A stretch of 64,000 nt of DNA, from assembly GCA_000233775.1 (NCBI GenBank), contig CP003096.1, positions 894,501-958,500 of the forward strand. Reading direction: 5' to 3'. The translations under genes were made by a program, and so were the position numbers. The stretch comes from Thermovirga lienii DSM 17291 (GTDB taxonomy: Bacteria > Synergistota > Synergistia > Synergistales > Thermovirgaceae). A model generated the notes under the pieces. That model searched no databases. It was not told the origin of the DNA and saw nothing but the letters and a program-made list of their open reading frames with translations. Below, in pieces: positions 29,178 to 38,848 of this stretch (position 1 is its first letter; each line of letters begins with the position of its first letter).

Positions 29178-30452
29178 TTGAGAACCCTTTTAAGGAGAGT
29201 GTACTACGTTGATGCCTTCATGGAGGAGGCCAAGCGGGGAGACATTTTGATCGATGGCGATTCCATAGTGGAGATAGGAGAAGAAATCCCCATATCTGAA
29301 GATATGGAGGTATTAGATTGCAAGTTTAAAAAAGCTGTCATTCCGGGTTTGGTCAATGCCCATACTCATGCGGCCATGACCCTCCTGCGAGGGCTGGGAG
29401 AGGAAAGACCCTTGAAGGAGTGGCTAGAGGAGAAGATATGGCAGGTAGAGGCCAAGCTCACTCCAGAGGATATATACTGGGGAACTTCCCTAGCCCTTTT
29501 GGAGATGACCTCAATGGGTGTTACGGCCTTTGCGGATATGTACTTTGAGATGGAGGAAGTGGGCAGTGCAGCGCAACAGTTTGGAGCAAGATGTGCGCTA
29601 GCCAAAGGAATTATAGGGACCGATGAGTCCAATGTGGAAAAGACGCTGAGCTTGATTGACCATTTCAAGGGTCAAGAGCTCGTGAACGTCCAAATAGGTC
29701 CCCATGCTCCATATACGGTTCCTGCGGAAATGTACAAAAGATTGTGTGACCTCGCGCTGGACAAGGGAGTGGGGGTTCATACCCACTTTATGGAGGCCCC
29801 CTGGGAGAGAGGTTTCCTGATGGAAAAGTACGGAATGACTCCTGTGGATTTTTTGGAGAACTCAGGTCTTCTGTCCGTTCCGGTGGCTCTTTTGGCTCAC
29901 TGTGTATGGATGGAGGAAGAAGAAATTGAGAAAATGTCCTGCCCTTCCGTGCAGGTTGCTCACAACCCCTCAAGCAACCTTAAGCTCGGTAGCGGCATAG
30001 CTCCCCTTAGAGGTTATCTTGACCGTGGTGTTACTGTTTCTTTGGGTACCGATGGTGCTGCAAGCAACAACAGGCTTGACGTGTGGGAGGAGATGCGCCT
30101 TGCAGCTTTGCTTCATAAGGGCAAGGAACTGGATCCCACATGTTGCAAAGCTAAAGAGGTCTTGAAGATGGCCACTTTCAACGGTGCAAGGGCTCTTGGT
30201 TTCGATAAAGTGGGGAGAATAGAGAGATCCTGGAAGGCTGACCTCGCCATGATTGACTTGGACAAGCCTCATTATGTGGGGTTCGATTGCGCCAACTTAG
30301 TCCATTATTTGGTGTATGCGGGAAGCAGCGCAGACGTGGTGGGTACAATGGTAAACGGAGTTTGGGTTTACTACCATGGCAACTACAAATACAAGGAAGC
30401 AGAATTTGTGAGGGAAAGAGCCCAGAAATCAAGGGAAAGAATATGTAGTTAG
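29178..30452 (+). CDS. mtaD: 5-methylthioadenosine/S-adenosylhomocysteine deaminase
   Basis: An amidohydrolase of 424 residues that deaminates methylthioadenosine, adenosylhomocysteine and in some members 5'-deoxyadenosine. Metal and catalytic sites are visible: HTHAAMTLLRG, HTHFMEAPWE, LLAHCVWM and LGTDGAASNNRLDVWEEMR. TTG at 29178 is preferred because GGAGGGG lies 9 bases upstream; an earlier in-frame GTG at 29145 would overlap the previous gene without a good site. It closes the mtnA operon. Substrate choice cannot be read from sequence. Confidence 0.88.
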   Translation: MRTLLRRVYYVDAFMEEAKRGDILIDGDSIVEIGEEIPISEDMEVLDCKFKKAVIPGLVNAHTHAAMTLLRGLGEERPLKEWLEEKIWQVEAKLTPEDIYWGTSLALLEMTSMGVTAFADMYFEMEEVGSAAQQFGARCALAKGIIGTDESNVEKTLSLIDHFKGQELVNVQIGPHAPYTVPAEMYKRLCDLALDKGVGVHTHFMEAPWERGFLMEKYGMTPVDFLENSGLLSVPVALLAHCVWMEEEEIEKMSCPSVQVAHNPSSNLKLGSGIAPLRGYLDRGVTVSLGTDGAASNNRLDVWEEMRLAALLHKGKELDPTCCKAKEVLKMATFNGARALGFDKVGRIERSWKADLAMIDLDKPHYVGFDCANLVHYLVYAGSSADVVGTMVNGVWVYYHGNYKYKEAEFVRERAQKSRERICS

Positions 30453-30455
30453 TGG

Positions 30456-30461
30456 TATAAT
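30456..30461 (+). promoter_or_regulatory. Possible -10 element before alaS
   Basis: A perfect TATAAT lies 65 bases before the alaS start, in the 73-base gap after mtaD. The expected -35 position reads GGGAAA, which is poor. No T-box leader fits in this gap. Confidence 0.35.
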
Positions 30462-30525
30462 CTCTAAAACTTTGCATGTGATGTGATGGAAATTCAGGGT
30501 ATTCTTTGATACGGGGGGTTGGCGA

Positions 30526-33165
30526 ATGCAGGCAAGAAGCGGTAAGGAACTGAGGGAAATGTTTTTGTCTTTTTTTGAGAGCAAAGGGCACAAAAGATAT
30601 CCGAGCTTTTCTCTGGTACCAGATGATCCCAGCATACTTTTCACCATAGCGGGAATGGTGCCTTTCAAGCCTTATTTCTTGGGACAGAAGACCCCAGAGG
30701 TTACCCGAGCTACTACCTCCCAGAAATGCGTGAGGACGAACGACATAGATAACGTGGGAAGGACTGCTAGGCATCATACCTTCTTCGAGATGCTAGGAAA
30801 CTTCAGCTTCGGAGATTACTTCAAGAAAGAAGCTTCCCTTTTCGCTTGGGAGTTTCTTACGGAGCGTGTTGGGCTGGATCCTGACAGACTGTATCCCACT
30901 ATTTACAAAGACGATGAGGAAGCTTTCGAGATATGGAATAAGGTAGTTGGTGTACCAGCAAACAGAATATACAGGCTCGGAGAAGAGGATAATTTTTGGT
31001 CCGTTGGACCCGTTGGTCCTTGCGGCCCCTGTTCTGAGCTGATCTACGATCAAGGCCCGGAGTTTTCCTGCGGGAGCCCTGATTGCGGCTTGGAGTGCGA
31101 TTGCGACCGTTACTTGGAGGTTTGGAACCTTGTGTTCATGCAATATAACCGGGACGAAGAAGGGAACCTCAATCCTCTTCCGAAGAAAAACATAGACACG
31201 GGAATGGGACTTGAGAGATTGGCCTCTGTTGTTCAGCAGGTAAAAGGGGACTTCGAGACGGACCTTTTCAAACCACTGGTAGCCAAGGCCTCTTCCATAA
31301 TGGGCGTAAATTATGGGGCCGGAGGAAGGGAAGATATGGCCGTAAGAGTGGTTTCTGACCACTTGAGGGCAGTTGCCTTCATGATCGCCGATGGCATAAT
31401 GCCTTCCAATGAGGGAAGGGGTTACGTCCTCAGAAGAATATTGAGGAGGGCAGTGCGCTACGGGCGCCTTGCCGGGGTGGAAAGGCCATTTCTCACTGAA
31501 CTTTTGCCGGTATTGAACGAGATAATGGCAGATCCCTACGAAGAATTGATACTCCACAAGAACTTGATAGAACAGGTAATTGAGCAGGAGGAGTTGCGGT
31601 TTGGAAGGACCTTGGAGCAGGGTACAACGCTGCTTGAAGAGGAGATCAGGAACGTGAAAAGTTCCGGAGGGAAGACCTTGAGCGGTGTTGTTGCCTTTGA
31701 ACTGTATGATACCTTTGGATTCCCCTTCGAGTTGACCGAAGAGATATGTAAAGAGGCGGGGGTAGAGGTCAAGTTCGAGGAATTTCAGAAAGAAATGGAA
31801 AAGCAAAGGGAAAGAGCCAGGGCTGCTTGGGCCAAGTCCGAGAGCAACAAAATAGAGATGGACGAAGGGCTGTTAAAAGATTTGGAGCCCAGCGAATTTA
31901 CCGGGTATGAAAAGGAAGAAGACGAAGGAAAAGTTTTGGCCGTGGTCGTGGATAATGAAAAGAAAGAGGCTTGTGCAGAGGGCCAAGAATGTTATGTGGT
32001 GCTCAATAAGACACCCTTTTACGGTGAAAAAGGTGGCCAGGTGGGCGATGAAGGAGTTCTCGAATGGCAGCCTGGAGGGCGAGCAAAGGTCTTAGACACC
32101 CAAGTGTCCTCTGGTGGGCATTATGTGCACAAGGTGAGGGTGGAGTCTGGCAAACTCAAGGTGGGAGACTTCGTAGTGGCCAAGGTCGACAGCGGAAGGA
32201 GAAAGAAGATAAAAGCTCACCATACATCTACCCATCTCCTCCACGAAGCCCTAATAAGGGTGCTTGGCGATCACGTTAGGCAGGCCGGGTCCCTTGTTGC
32301 ACCGGATTTCCTGAGGTTCGACTTTACTCATGTTAAGCCTATGACAAAAGATGAGATAAAAGAGGTTGAGAACATAGTGTTCGGGGTAATTACCGATAAT
32401 CTTGCTTTGGAAACTCACATTACGAACATCGAAGAGGCGAAGAAGTTGGGAGCCAAGGCCCTATTCGAGGAAAAGTACGGAGATAAGGTCAGGGTCATAG
32501 TAGTTCCCGGCTATAGCGCCGAGCTGTGCGGTGGAACCCATGTGAACCGCACTGGTGACATCGGTGTTTTCAAGATAGTCAAGGAAGAGGGTATAGGAGC
32601 AGGCCTAAGGAGGATAACTGCCCTCGCCTCGGATGCTGCTTTCCTTAAGTTCCAGGAACAGGCAGAGAAGCTTGACGAACTTTCGGAGATTCTCGAAGCA
32701 GAGGAAGGCCAGCTTAAAGAAAAGGCCCTTTCCTTGCTCGAGCAGCGCAAAAAACTTCAGGACGAGGTGGAAAGACTAAACGTAGAAAAGGCTCAATTGG
32801 CTGTGGATGAAATGCTGCAGAAAGCTGTCGAAGTTGAAGGTGTTTTGCTATGCTCGGGAATATTTGACGAACTGCCGCCCAATGTTCTTCGCCAGGTGGG
32901 AGACAAGATAAGGAACAGCCGTAAATCCAGCGTGGCCATTTTGGCGTCCAAGGCGAAGGATCAAGTGACCTTTGTGGTGATGGCCGACAAGGATGCCATG
33001 GCAAAAGGAGTTCACGCTGGCAAACTGGCCAAGTCCATCGCCCAGCTTCTGGGTGGCGGTGGGGGAGGACGTCCGGACGTCGCTCAGGCGGGAGCCAAAA
33101 AGGTTGATGGAGTGAAGGAAGCACTTAATAAGGCTATAGATATTCTGAGGGAAATGATAGGATAA
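30526..33165 (+). CDS. alaS: Alanyl-tRNA synthetase
   Basis: A class II synthetase of 879 residues. The catalytic domain shows HHTFFEMLGNFSFGDYFK and GMGLERLASV (motif 3). The editing domain has the zinc site HHTSTH (about 565-570) and CGGTH (about 669-673). The C-terminal region has a coiled coil and a DHHA1-type domain with a glycine-rich GGGGGGRPDVAQAG end. The length is typical. The ATG at 30526 follows GGGGGG at about 8 bases. The stop codon shares one base with the ruvX start. Confidence 0.97.
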   Translation: MQARSGKELREMFLSFFESKGHKRYPSFSLVPDDPSILFTIAGMVPFKPYFLGQKTPEVTRATTSQKCVRTNDIDNVGRTARHHTFFEMLGNFSFGDYFKKEASLFAWEFLTERVGLDPDRLYPTIYKDDEEAFEIWNKVVGVPANRIYRLGEEDNFWSVGPVGPCGPCSELIYDQGPEFSCGSPDCGLECDCDRYLEVWNLVFMQYNRDEEGNLNPLPKKNIDTGMGLERLASVVQQVKGDFETDLFKPLVAKASSIMGVNYGAGGREDMAVRVVSDHLRAVAFMIADGIMPSNEGRGYVLRRILRRAVRYGRLAGVERPFLTELLPVLNEIMADPYEELILHKNLIEQVIEQEELRFGRTLEQGTTLLEEEIRNVKSSGGKTLSGVVAFELYDTFGFPFELTEEICKEAGVEVKFEEFQKEMEKQRERARAAWAKSESNKIEMDEGLLKDLEPSEFTGYEKEEDEGKVLAVVVDNEKKEACAEGQECYVVLNKTPFYGEKGGQVGDEGVLEWQPGGRAKVLDTQVSSGGHYVHKVRVESGKLKVGDFVVAKVDSGRRKKIKAHHTSTHLLHEALIRVLGDHVRQAGSLVAPDFLRFDFTHVKPMTKDEIKEVENIVFGVITDNLALETHITNIEEAKKLGAKALFEEKYGDKVRVIVVPGYSAELCGGTHVNRTGDIGVFKIVKEEGIGAGLRRITALASDAAFLKFQEQAEKLDELSEILEAEEGQLKEKALSLLEQRKKLQDEVERLNVEKAQLAVDEMLQKAVEVEGVLLCSGIFDELPPNVLRQVGDKIRNSRKSSVAILASKAKDQVTFVVMADKDAMAKGVHAGKLAKSIAQLLGGGGGGRPDVAQAGAKKVDGVKEALNKAIDILREMIG

Positions 33166-33587
33166 TGAAGAGGTTTCTAGGCCTGGACATTGGAACCAAG
33201 AGAATTGGTGTTTCTGTAAGTGACCCCCTTGGTAGTTTCGCCCAGGGGGTCGCTGTTTTGGACGCCACTAGGGACTGGATGGCAGAATTGGACAAGCTTG
33301 TGGCACACTATAAGGTGGGTGTTATAGTTGTAGGCATGCCCTATCGAACGGATGCTTCGGTAGGTCCTGAGGCTCTGAAGATAAAAGACGTTGTATCTAG
33401 TCTGAGACAGAGATATCCAGACCTTGATGTTGTTCTCTGGGATGAACGATTCACCACTACCATAGCGGAAAAGGCAATGATAGAGGCCGATGTGAAGAGA
33501 AAGAAACGTAGGCAGAACATCGATATGGTAGCAGCGAGCATAATGCTTCAAGACTTCTTGGAGCACTATAGCAAAGGGGGCAGCTAG
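33165..33587 (+). CDS. ruvX: Holliday-junction resolvase-like nuclease RuvX/YqgF
   Basis: The protein has 140 residues and an RNase H fold. The opening FLGLDIGTKRIGVSVSD carries the first catalytic Asp; DERFTT and the later Asp in RRQNIDMVAA complete the site. YqgF is thought to act as a pre-16S rRNA nuclease and has also been proposed as a resolvase. The alaS-ruvX order is common in Firmicutes. It overlaps alaS by one base and ends just before mutS. Confidence 0.92.
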   Translation: MKRFLGLDIGTKRIGVSVSDPLGSFAQGVAVLDATRDWMAELDKLVAHYKVGVIVVGMPYRTDASVGPEALKIKDVVSSLRQRYPDLDVVLWDERFTTTIAEKAMIEADVKRKKRRQNIDMVAASIMLQDFLEHYSKGGS

Positions 33588-33588
33588 G

Positions 33589-36177
33589 GTGTCAGTACCA
33601 AAGGGTGTAAAACTGACTCCAATGTTGAAACAGTATGACTACTGGAAAAGACAATACCCTGATTGCTTGCTCTTCTTTCGGATGGGAGATTTTTATGAGA
33701 TGTTTTTTGAGGATGCCCAGAAGGCATCCTCAATTCTAGGTATAGCGCTCACTGCTCGGGACTCGGCTAGGGAGATTCCCATGGCTGGTGTCCCTTACCA
33801 TGCTGCGGAAAACTACATATACAGGCTCATAAAAGCGGGGTTCAAGGTGGCCATCTGCGAACAGGTTACCGAACCAGACGGTAAGAACTTGGTGGAAAGA
33901 AAGGTAGTTAGAGTTATAACTCCTGGAACGTTCGTGCCCGCAGACCTTCCGATGGAGAGCAAACTGGCGGCGGTGAGAATAAAAGACAAGGTCATGTATT
34001 TAGCCCTTTTGAACTGCAGCAGCGGCAGGCTTGAAGCTGCCACGTTGCCTGAAGAAGATGGGTTGGGGCTTTTATGCTCCTTTGCACCGTCCGAGTTGGT
34101 GATCCCGAAGAACCTAAAAGAAGACACCCGCAAAAAACTCCTTCAATTCATGGAGCCAAGGATAGTGGAAAAAGATCCTGACGATTTTGATCCGAAAGAG
34201 GGAGCAAGAAGGTTTTGTAGCGAGTGGGGTATAGCTACCCTAGAGGGTTTCGGCTTCCAAGAGGACGATGGCAGCATAGGGGCAGCGTGGGCTGCATATA
34301 GCTATTTAAGGGAAACCCAATTTGGCGTGGTAAAGCACATTAAGAGAATACACAAAAGCCACTTTTCTAGTGAGCTTATAATGGACTACTCCACTCAGAA
34401 GAACCTGGAGCTTATAGAGGGAGACAAGTTGACCCTTTTCTCTGTTTTGAACCGGTGTGGTACCCCAATGGGTAAGAGACTACTGAAGGAGTGGCTATTG
34501 CACCCGCTGGTGGACCATGAGCAGATAAGGAAAAGACATGATGGAGTAGAGAAGTTGCTGCAAAACTGGACGGAACTTCAAAGGCTTCGCGAGGTTCTTT
34601 CAAGTTGCGGTGATGCCGAAAAAGCCTTATCCCGGTTGGGAATGGGGCTTGGTGCCCCAAGAGACCTTGGAGTGATAAGGGACACTCTTGGTGTCTTGCC
34701 AGGTGTAATGGAAGTAGTTCGAGGTGCCTTCATTGACGAGGTGTTGGATATTCCTGGAGATCCTAGAGATCTAAGGGCCAAGCTGGAATCAGCCCTATGT
34801 GATGAACTTCCCAAGAATATCAAGGACGGAAACGTTATAAGAGAGGGCTTTGATCAGGAACTTGATTCTTTGCGCTACTTAAGGAGCCATTCCGGAGAAG
34901 AGCTTAATGCCATTTTGGAGAGGGAAAGAGAGAAAACAGGCATCAAGAACATGAAAATAGGTTTCAACAAGGTGTTTGGATACTACTTGGAGATCAGTAA
35001 ATCCTATCTGGATAAGGTGCCCCAAAACTATATAAGAAAGCAGACGCTGGTAGGTGGAGAACGTTTTATAACTGAGGAGCTAAAAGAGCTTGAAGAAAAG
35101 TTGATGACCTTGGACATCCAGATCGAGGCGAGGGAGAAGGTCCTTTACGAATCCTTAGTGCAGGAAGTTCTGGAAAATAGCTCTACCATTCAGGACATAA
35201 GTGATTTCATAGCAACGTTGGATGTCTTGTGTTCCTTTGCTGTCAAGGCGCGAGAATGTAATTACGTAAGACCCGCTATTAACGATGGATATGTCATAGC
35301 GCTTCGGGACGCTAGGCACCCGGTGGTGGAAGAAGCTCTAGGTAGCAGGGCCCCTTTCACTCCCAACGACGTTTTGTTGGATTCCTACGGTAAGAGGATA
35401 GCAATAGTAACGGGTCCCAACATGGCAGGGAAGTCCACTTATTTGAGGATGGCTGCCCTTTTGGTTATCATGGCTCAGGCAGGGAGCTTCGTTCCTGCGT
35501 CAAAAGCTGAGATAGGTATAATAGACCGTATTTTTTCCAGGATAGGAGCAAAAGACGAGCTTGCCAGGGGTAAAAGCACCTTCATGGTGGAGATGGTTGA
35601 AACAGCCAATATTCTCAGGAACGTTACACCCCGGAGCCTTGTGATACTTGATGAGATTGGCAGGGGGACTTCTACGTACGACGGTATAAGCATAGCTTGG
35701 GCTGTACTAGAATATTTGCACAAGGTGTGCGACGGCATGCCTAAAGTCCTTTTTGCAACTCACTACCACGAGCTAGCGTCCCTTGCGGACTCGTTGCCCG
35801 GACTATTCAACCTCAGCCTGGCAGTGGAAGAGACCGAAAAGGGCATAGTGTTTTTGTACAAACTGGAGCCTCAGCCGGCGGACAAATCCTACGGCGTCGA
35901 GGTAGCGAAACTGGCAGGAGTCCCAGAGGCGGTTATCAAGCGCTCGATGGAGTTATTGAGGCGTTTCGAGGAAGAAAGAAACTTCAAGGAACTGGGCGGG
36001 GAAGGACAAGTGGATAATGGAGTCAAAGTCAAGCAGTTAGGGCTTTTCCTTCCTGAAGCCGAGGACCTGGTCAGGGACATAGCTTCCTTGGATCCTGATA
36101 ATTTGACCCCGCTGGGGGCCTTGGAACTCCTTTACAAATTAAAAGACAGAGCGAAGGAGATAATTGGAGAGAATTGA
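33589..36177 (+). CDS. mutS: DNA mismatch repair protein MutS
   Basis: The protein has 862 residues. The mismatch-binding N-terminal domain contains FRMGDFYEMFFEDA, with the conserved Phe and Glu of the wedge. The ATPase domain has Walker A GPNMAGKST (about 610-618), Walker B in LVILDEIGRGTST, and THYHEL. The C-terminal segment with an acidic linker fits MutS1. It starts with GTG at 33589, one base after the ruvX stop. Its last bases overlap the mutL start. Confidence 0.97.
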   Translation: MSVPKGVKLTPMLKQYDYWKRQYPDCLLFFRMGDFYEMFFEDAQKASSILGIALTARDSAREIPMAGVPYHAAENYIYRLIKAGFKVAICEQVTEPDGKNLVERKVVRVITPGTFVPADLPMESKLAAVRIKDKVMYLALLNCSSGRLEAATLPEEDGLGLLCSFAPSELVIPKNLKEDTRKKLLQFMEPRIVEKDPDDFDPKEGARRFCSEWGIATLEGFGFQEDDGSIGAAWAAYSYLRETQFGVVKHIKRIHKSHFSSELIMDYSTQKNLELIEGDKLTLFSVLNRCGTPMGKRLLKEWLLHPLVDHEQIRKRHDGVEKLLQNWTELQRLREVLSSCGDAEKALSRLGMGLGAPRDLGVIRDTLGVLPGVMEVVRGAFIDEVLDIPGDPRDLRAKLESALCDELPKNIKDGNVIREGFDQELDSLRYLRSHSGEELNAILEREREKTGIKNMKIGFNKVFGYYLEISKSYLDKVPQNYIRKQTLVGGERFITEELKELEEKLMTLDIQIEAREKVLYESLVQEVLENSSTIQDISDFIATLDVLCSFAVKARECNYVRPAINDGYVIALRDARHPVVEEALGSRAPFTPNDVLLDSYGKRIAIVTGPNMAGKSTYLRMAALLVIMAQAGSFVPASKAEIGIIDRIFSRIGAKDELARGKSTFMVEMVETANILRNVTPRSLVILDEIGRGTSTYDGISIAWAVLEYLHKVCDGMPKVLFATHYHELASLADSLPGLFNLSLAVEETEKGIVFLYKLEPQPADKSYGVEVAKLAGVPEAVIKRSMELLRRFEEERNFKELGGEGQVDNGVKVKQLGLFLPEAEDLVRDIASLDPDNLTPLGALELLYKLKDRAKEIIGEN

Positions 36178-37898
36178 GAAGAATAGAAAAGCTTAAACCC
36201 GATGTTTCTGCAAGGATCGCCGCAGGAGAGGTAATAGAGAGTCCTGCATCTATAGTGAAGGAGCTTATAGAGAACTCCCTGGACGCTGGTGCTACTACTA
36301 TAAAAATAGCTTTGAATCAAGGTGGCAAGTCCAAAATAGTCGTCGAAGACGACGGAGTTGGCATTTTGTTCAACGATTTGCCCCTAGCCGTGGAGCGCTT
36401 CGCAACCAGTAAAATATCCGACGTTGATGACCTGGGCCATATAGGCACGTTTGGCTTTCGCGGAGAAGCATTGGGCAGCATTGCTGCGGTAAGCAGGCTG
36501 GAGATACGTAGCATGGCCAGGGAGGAAGCGGAAGGTGGACTGTTGATATGTACTGGGGGCAAGGTGGAACTTCATAGGAGGATAAACACCTTTCCAGGCA
36601 CCAGGGTGCAGGTTGAAGACCTCTTTTTTAATTTCCCAGCCAGAAGAAAGTTTCTTAAAAGTTCTCAAGGGGAGACACGAAGGGTTTCTTCAGTGGTTAG
36701 AGATTATGCGGTTGCCTTCCCTGATAAGGTTTTTACGTTGATGAGTGAGGATAGGGTAATTTTTTCAACGGAGGGCAATACCGAAGAGAGGACGTTCCTG
36801 GACATCCTGGATAAAATATGGCCTTCACATTGTCCCATTCAGCAGGGGAAGGTGGATTTTGTTCCTGTCAAGATAACCGCTTTTTGGCAGCCCTTGAGGG
36901 AAGGCACCAGAGTGAACCTTACCGTCTTCGTCAACGGAAGGAGAGTGCAGGACTCAGTGGTGAGGGCGGCCATATCGTCCTTTGGACAGGCTGCTTCAGG
37001 ACTCTGGTTTGTGATCGTAGAGGTACCACCAGAAGACTTGGACGTGAACATACATCCTGCCAAAGCGGAGGTGCGCTTCAAAAACAGCGGAGAAATCTAC
37101 AAGGCTGCCAGCAAGCTCGTAGAGGACATGCTAATGGGATCAAAACAAATGTTCTCCATACCTTTGCGGCCCTCTTCAGAAGGTAGGCCGGTTCTAGCTC
37201 AGACAGAAGATGACGGAGAAGAACCACAAAAGTGGGAAAGGGATTTGGGAGAAAATTTAGGAGGAAACGGTCCTGAAGAGGTACATGACACGGATCACGG
37301 GGAAACTTTTTTGCAGTTTGTTGATGAAGATGAACAACATGTAAGGTTTTTAGGAAGGCTTTCCAGTGGTTATCTGTTGTATGAGTATTCTACTAATTTT
37401 GTCTTACTGGACCCGCATGCATCCCACGAGAGGATACTATTTGAGTTCTTCTTGAGCAGGATAAGAGATGGCTCAAGGCAGAACATATATCCCGAATTAG
37501 AACTCCCCCCTAGTGTCTCCGAGGTTGCAAGGGAGTGGGTCAAGATCTTGGAAGAGTGGGGTTTTTCCTTCAAGGAGCGGGAGGGAGTATTGTATCTTTC
37601 TGGAGTTCCAGCGGGGATATCTGAAAAGAATTTGAGCCCCATAGGTGTTTTGAGGCTTGCTTTGGATGCTGCCGAAAAGACGGCGGGAGAGGATTTAGCG
37701 GAAGTTTTTGCAGAAGGGTTGGCCTCTGAAGCTTGTAAAGGTGCCATAAAAATAACCAAGATAATAGAGGAAAAGGAAGCTTTAGCCCTGTGGAATGAAC
37801 TCTTTGCTTGCAAAAAACCTCAAGCCTGTCCTCATGGAAGACCCACTCACGTTGTCGTTACGGCAGAAGACATGGAAAGACTTTTCAGGAGGAAATGA
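36174..37898 (+). CDS. mutL: DNA mismatch repair protein MutL (endonuclease type)
   Basis: The protein has 574 residues. The GHKL ATPase domain (about 1-330) contains IAAGEVIESPASIVKELIENSLDAG, split in the family as motifs I and II, with GFRGEALGSIAAV. The C-terminal dimerisation domain carries the endonuclease site, here DPHASHERILFE in place of the usual DQHAxxERxxxE. It also has the supporting ACKGAIK and CPHGRPT motifs, so nicking activity is likely kept. It starts with TTG at 36174 overlapping the mutS stop. AGGAGG at its 3' end serves miaA. Confidence 0.94.
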   Translation: MRRIEKLKPDVSARIAAGEVIESPASIVKELIENSLDAGATTIKIALNQGGKSKIVVEDDGVGILFNDLPLAVERFATSKISDVDDLGHIGTFGFRGEALGSIAAVSRLEIRSMAREEAEGGLLICTGGKVELHRRINTFPGTRVQVEDLFFNFPARRKFLKSSQGETRRVSSVVRDYAVAFPDKVFTLMSEDRVIFSTEGNTEERTFLDILDKIWPSHCPIQQGKVDFVPVKITAFWQPLREGTRVNLTVFVNGRRVQDSVVRAAISSFGQAASGLWFVIVEVPPEDLDVNIHPAKAEVRFKNSGEIYKAASKLVEDMLMGSKQMFSIPLRPSSEGRPVLAQTEDDGEEPQKWERDLGENLGGNGPEEVHDTDHGETFLQFVDEDEQHVRFLGRLSSGYLLYEYSTNFVLLDPHASHERILFEFFLSRIRDGSRQNIYPELELPPSVSEVAREWVKILEEWGFSFKEREGVLYLSGVPAGISEKNLSPIGVLRLALDAAEKTAGEDLAEVFAEGLASEACKGAIKITKIIEEKEALALWNELFACKKPQACPHGRPTHVVVTAEDMERLFRRK

Positions 37899-38848
37899 TG
37901 AATATGCGTTCTGGAAATTATTTATTGTCCATAATAGGTCCGACTGCGGTGGGTAAAACTGCTTTGAGCCTAAAGTTGGCCGAGGCTCTTGATGCTGAGA
38001 TAATCTCGGTGGATTCAAGGCAGGTTTACAAGTATCTTGATATAGGAACAGATAAGGTTTCAGAGGAGATAAGAAGCAGGATCCCCCACCACCTGATCGA
38101 TGTTGTGGATCCAAAGGAGGTTTTCTCCGCGGCTACTTTTGTGGAGATGACGTTGAAGGTGATCAAAGATATTAGGCAGAGGGGCAAGATACCCATCTTG
38201 GTGGGAGGGACGCCTTTTTATTATAGTGCTCTCTTTGATGGCATACTCACCGAATCTTTACCCAAGGACGAAAAGGTGAGAAAAGAACTGGAACTATTGT
38301 GGAATCAGGGATGTAAAGAAGAATTGAGGGAGAGACTTAAAAGGGTTGATCCCAAGATATATGATAAGGTGCACCCTAACGACGGCAGGCGTATAATTAG
38401 GTTCATTGAGGTCTTTATCTTGACAGGCAAACCCATGTCTTGGTGGAGTTCCTTTGCGAAAAAGCAAAAATCTCATTTTAGGCCCCTTTATTTGGGGTTG
38501 TACAGGAATAGACAGGCTCTTTATAGAGCCATTGAAGAGAGAGTGGAAAAACAGTTTTCTGAGGGTTTCGTGGAGGAAGTAGGCAGGCTACTTTCCATGG
38601 GATATGATGAAAAACTCCCTGCCATGCAGGGCTTTGGATACAAGGAGTTGGTTTTGTTCCATAGGGGGGTTCTTTCCCTTGATGAAGCCAAGCAGGGTGA
38701 CATAAAGGCAACCAAGGCTTTTGCTAGGCGCCAGATGACGTGGTTTAGACGTTTTTCGCCCAGTTTGTGGTATGATGTAACGGATAGAGTGCCCTATCAA
38801 GACATAAGGCAAGTGGTAGAACGTTGGAGAACGATATTAAATTGGTAG
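37898..38848 (+). CDS. miaA: tRNA dimethylallyltransferase MiaA
   Basis: The protein has about 316 residues. It adds a dimethylallyl group to A37 of tRNAs reading UNN codons. The P-loop GPTAVGKT, the substrate motif SVDSRQVYKYLDIGTDK, LVGGTPFYYSAL and the C-terminal ARRQMTWFRR are present. The mutS-mutL-miaA order is widespread. Starts at 37895, 37898 and 37904 are all in frame; 37898 gives a 5-base spacing from AGGAGG. It overlaps the ispH start by 25 bases if ispH begins at 38824. Confidence 0.94.
   Translation: MNMRSGNYLLSIIGPTAVGKTALSLKLAEALDAEIISVDSRQVYKYLDIGTDKVSEEIRSRIPHHLIDVVDPKEVFSAATFVEMTLKVIKDIRQRGKIPILVGGTPFYYSALFDGILTESLPKDEKVRKELELLWNQGCKEELRERLKRVDPKIYDKVHPNDGRRIIRFIEVFILTGKPMSWWSSFAKKQKSHFRPLYLGLYRNRQALYRAIEERVEKQFSEGFVEEVGRLLSMGYDEKLPAMQGFGYKELVLFHRGVLSLDEAKQGDIKATKAFARRQMTWFRRFSPSLWYDVTDRVPYQDIRQVVERWRTILNW

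Noticed and set aside
30453-30525. A T-box leader before alaS
   Set aside because: The gap is only 73 bases and lacks the T-box sequence and stem structure. The same holds for the gap before cysS.
30793-31806. A 337-codon open frame on the - strand opposite alaS
   Set aside because: It overlaps the conserved catalytic domain of alaS and has no recognisable motif or start signal.
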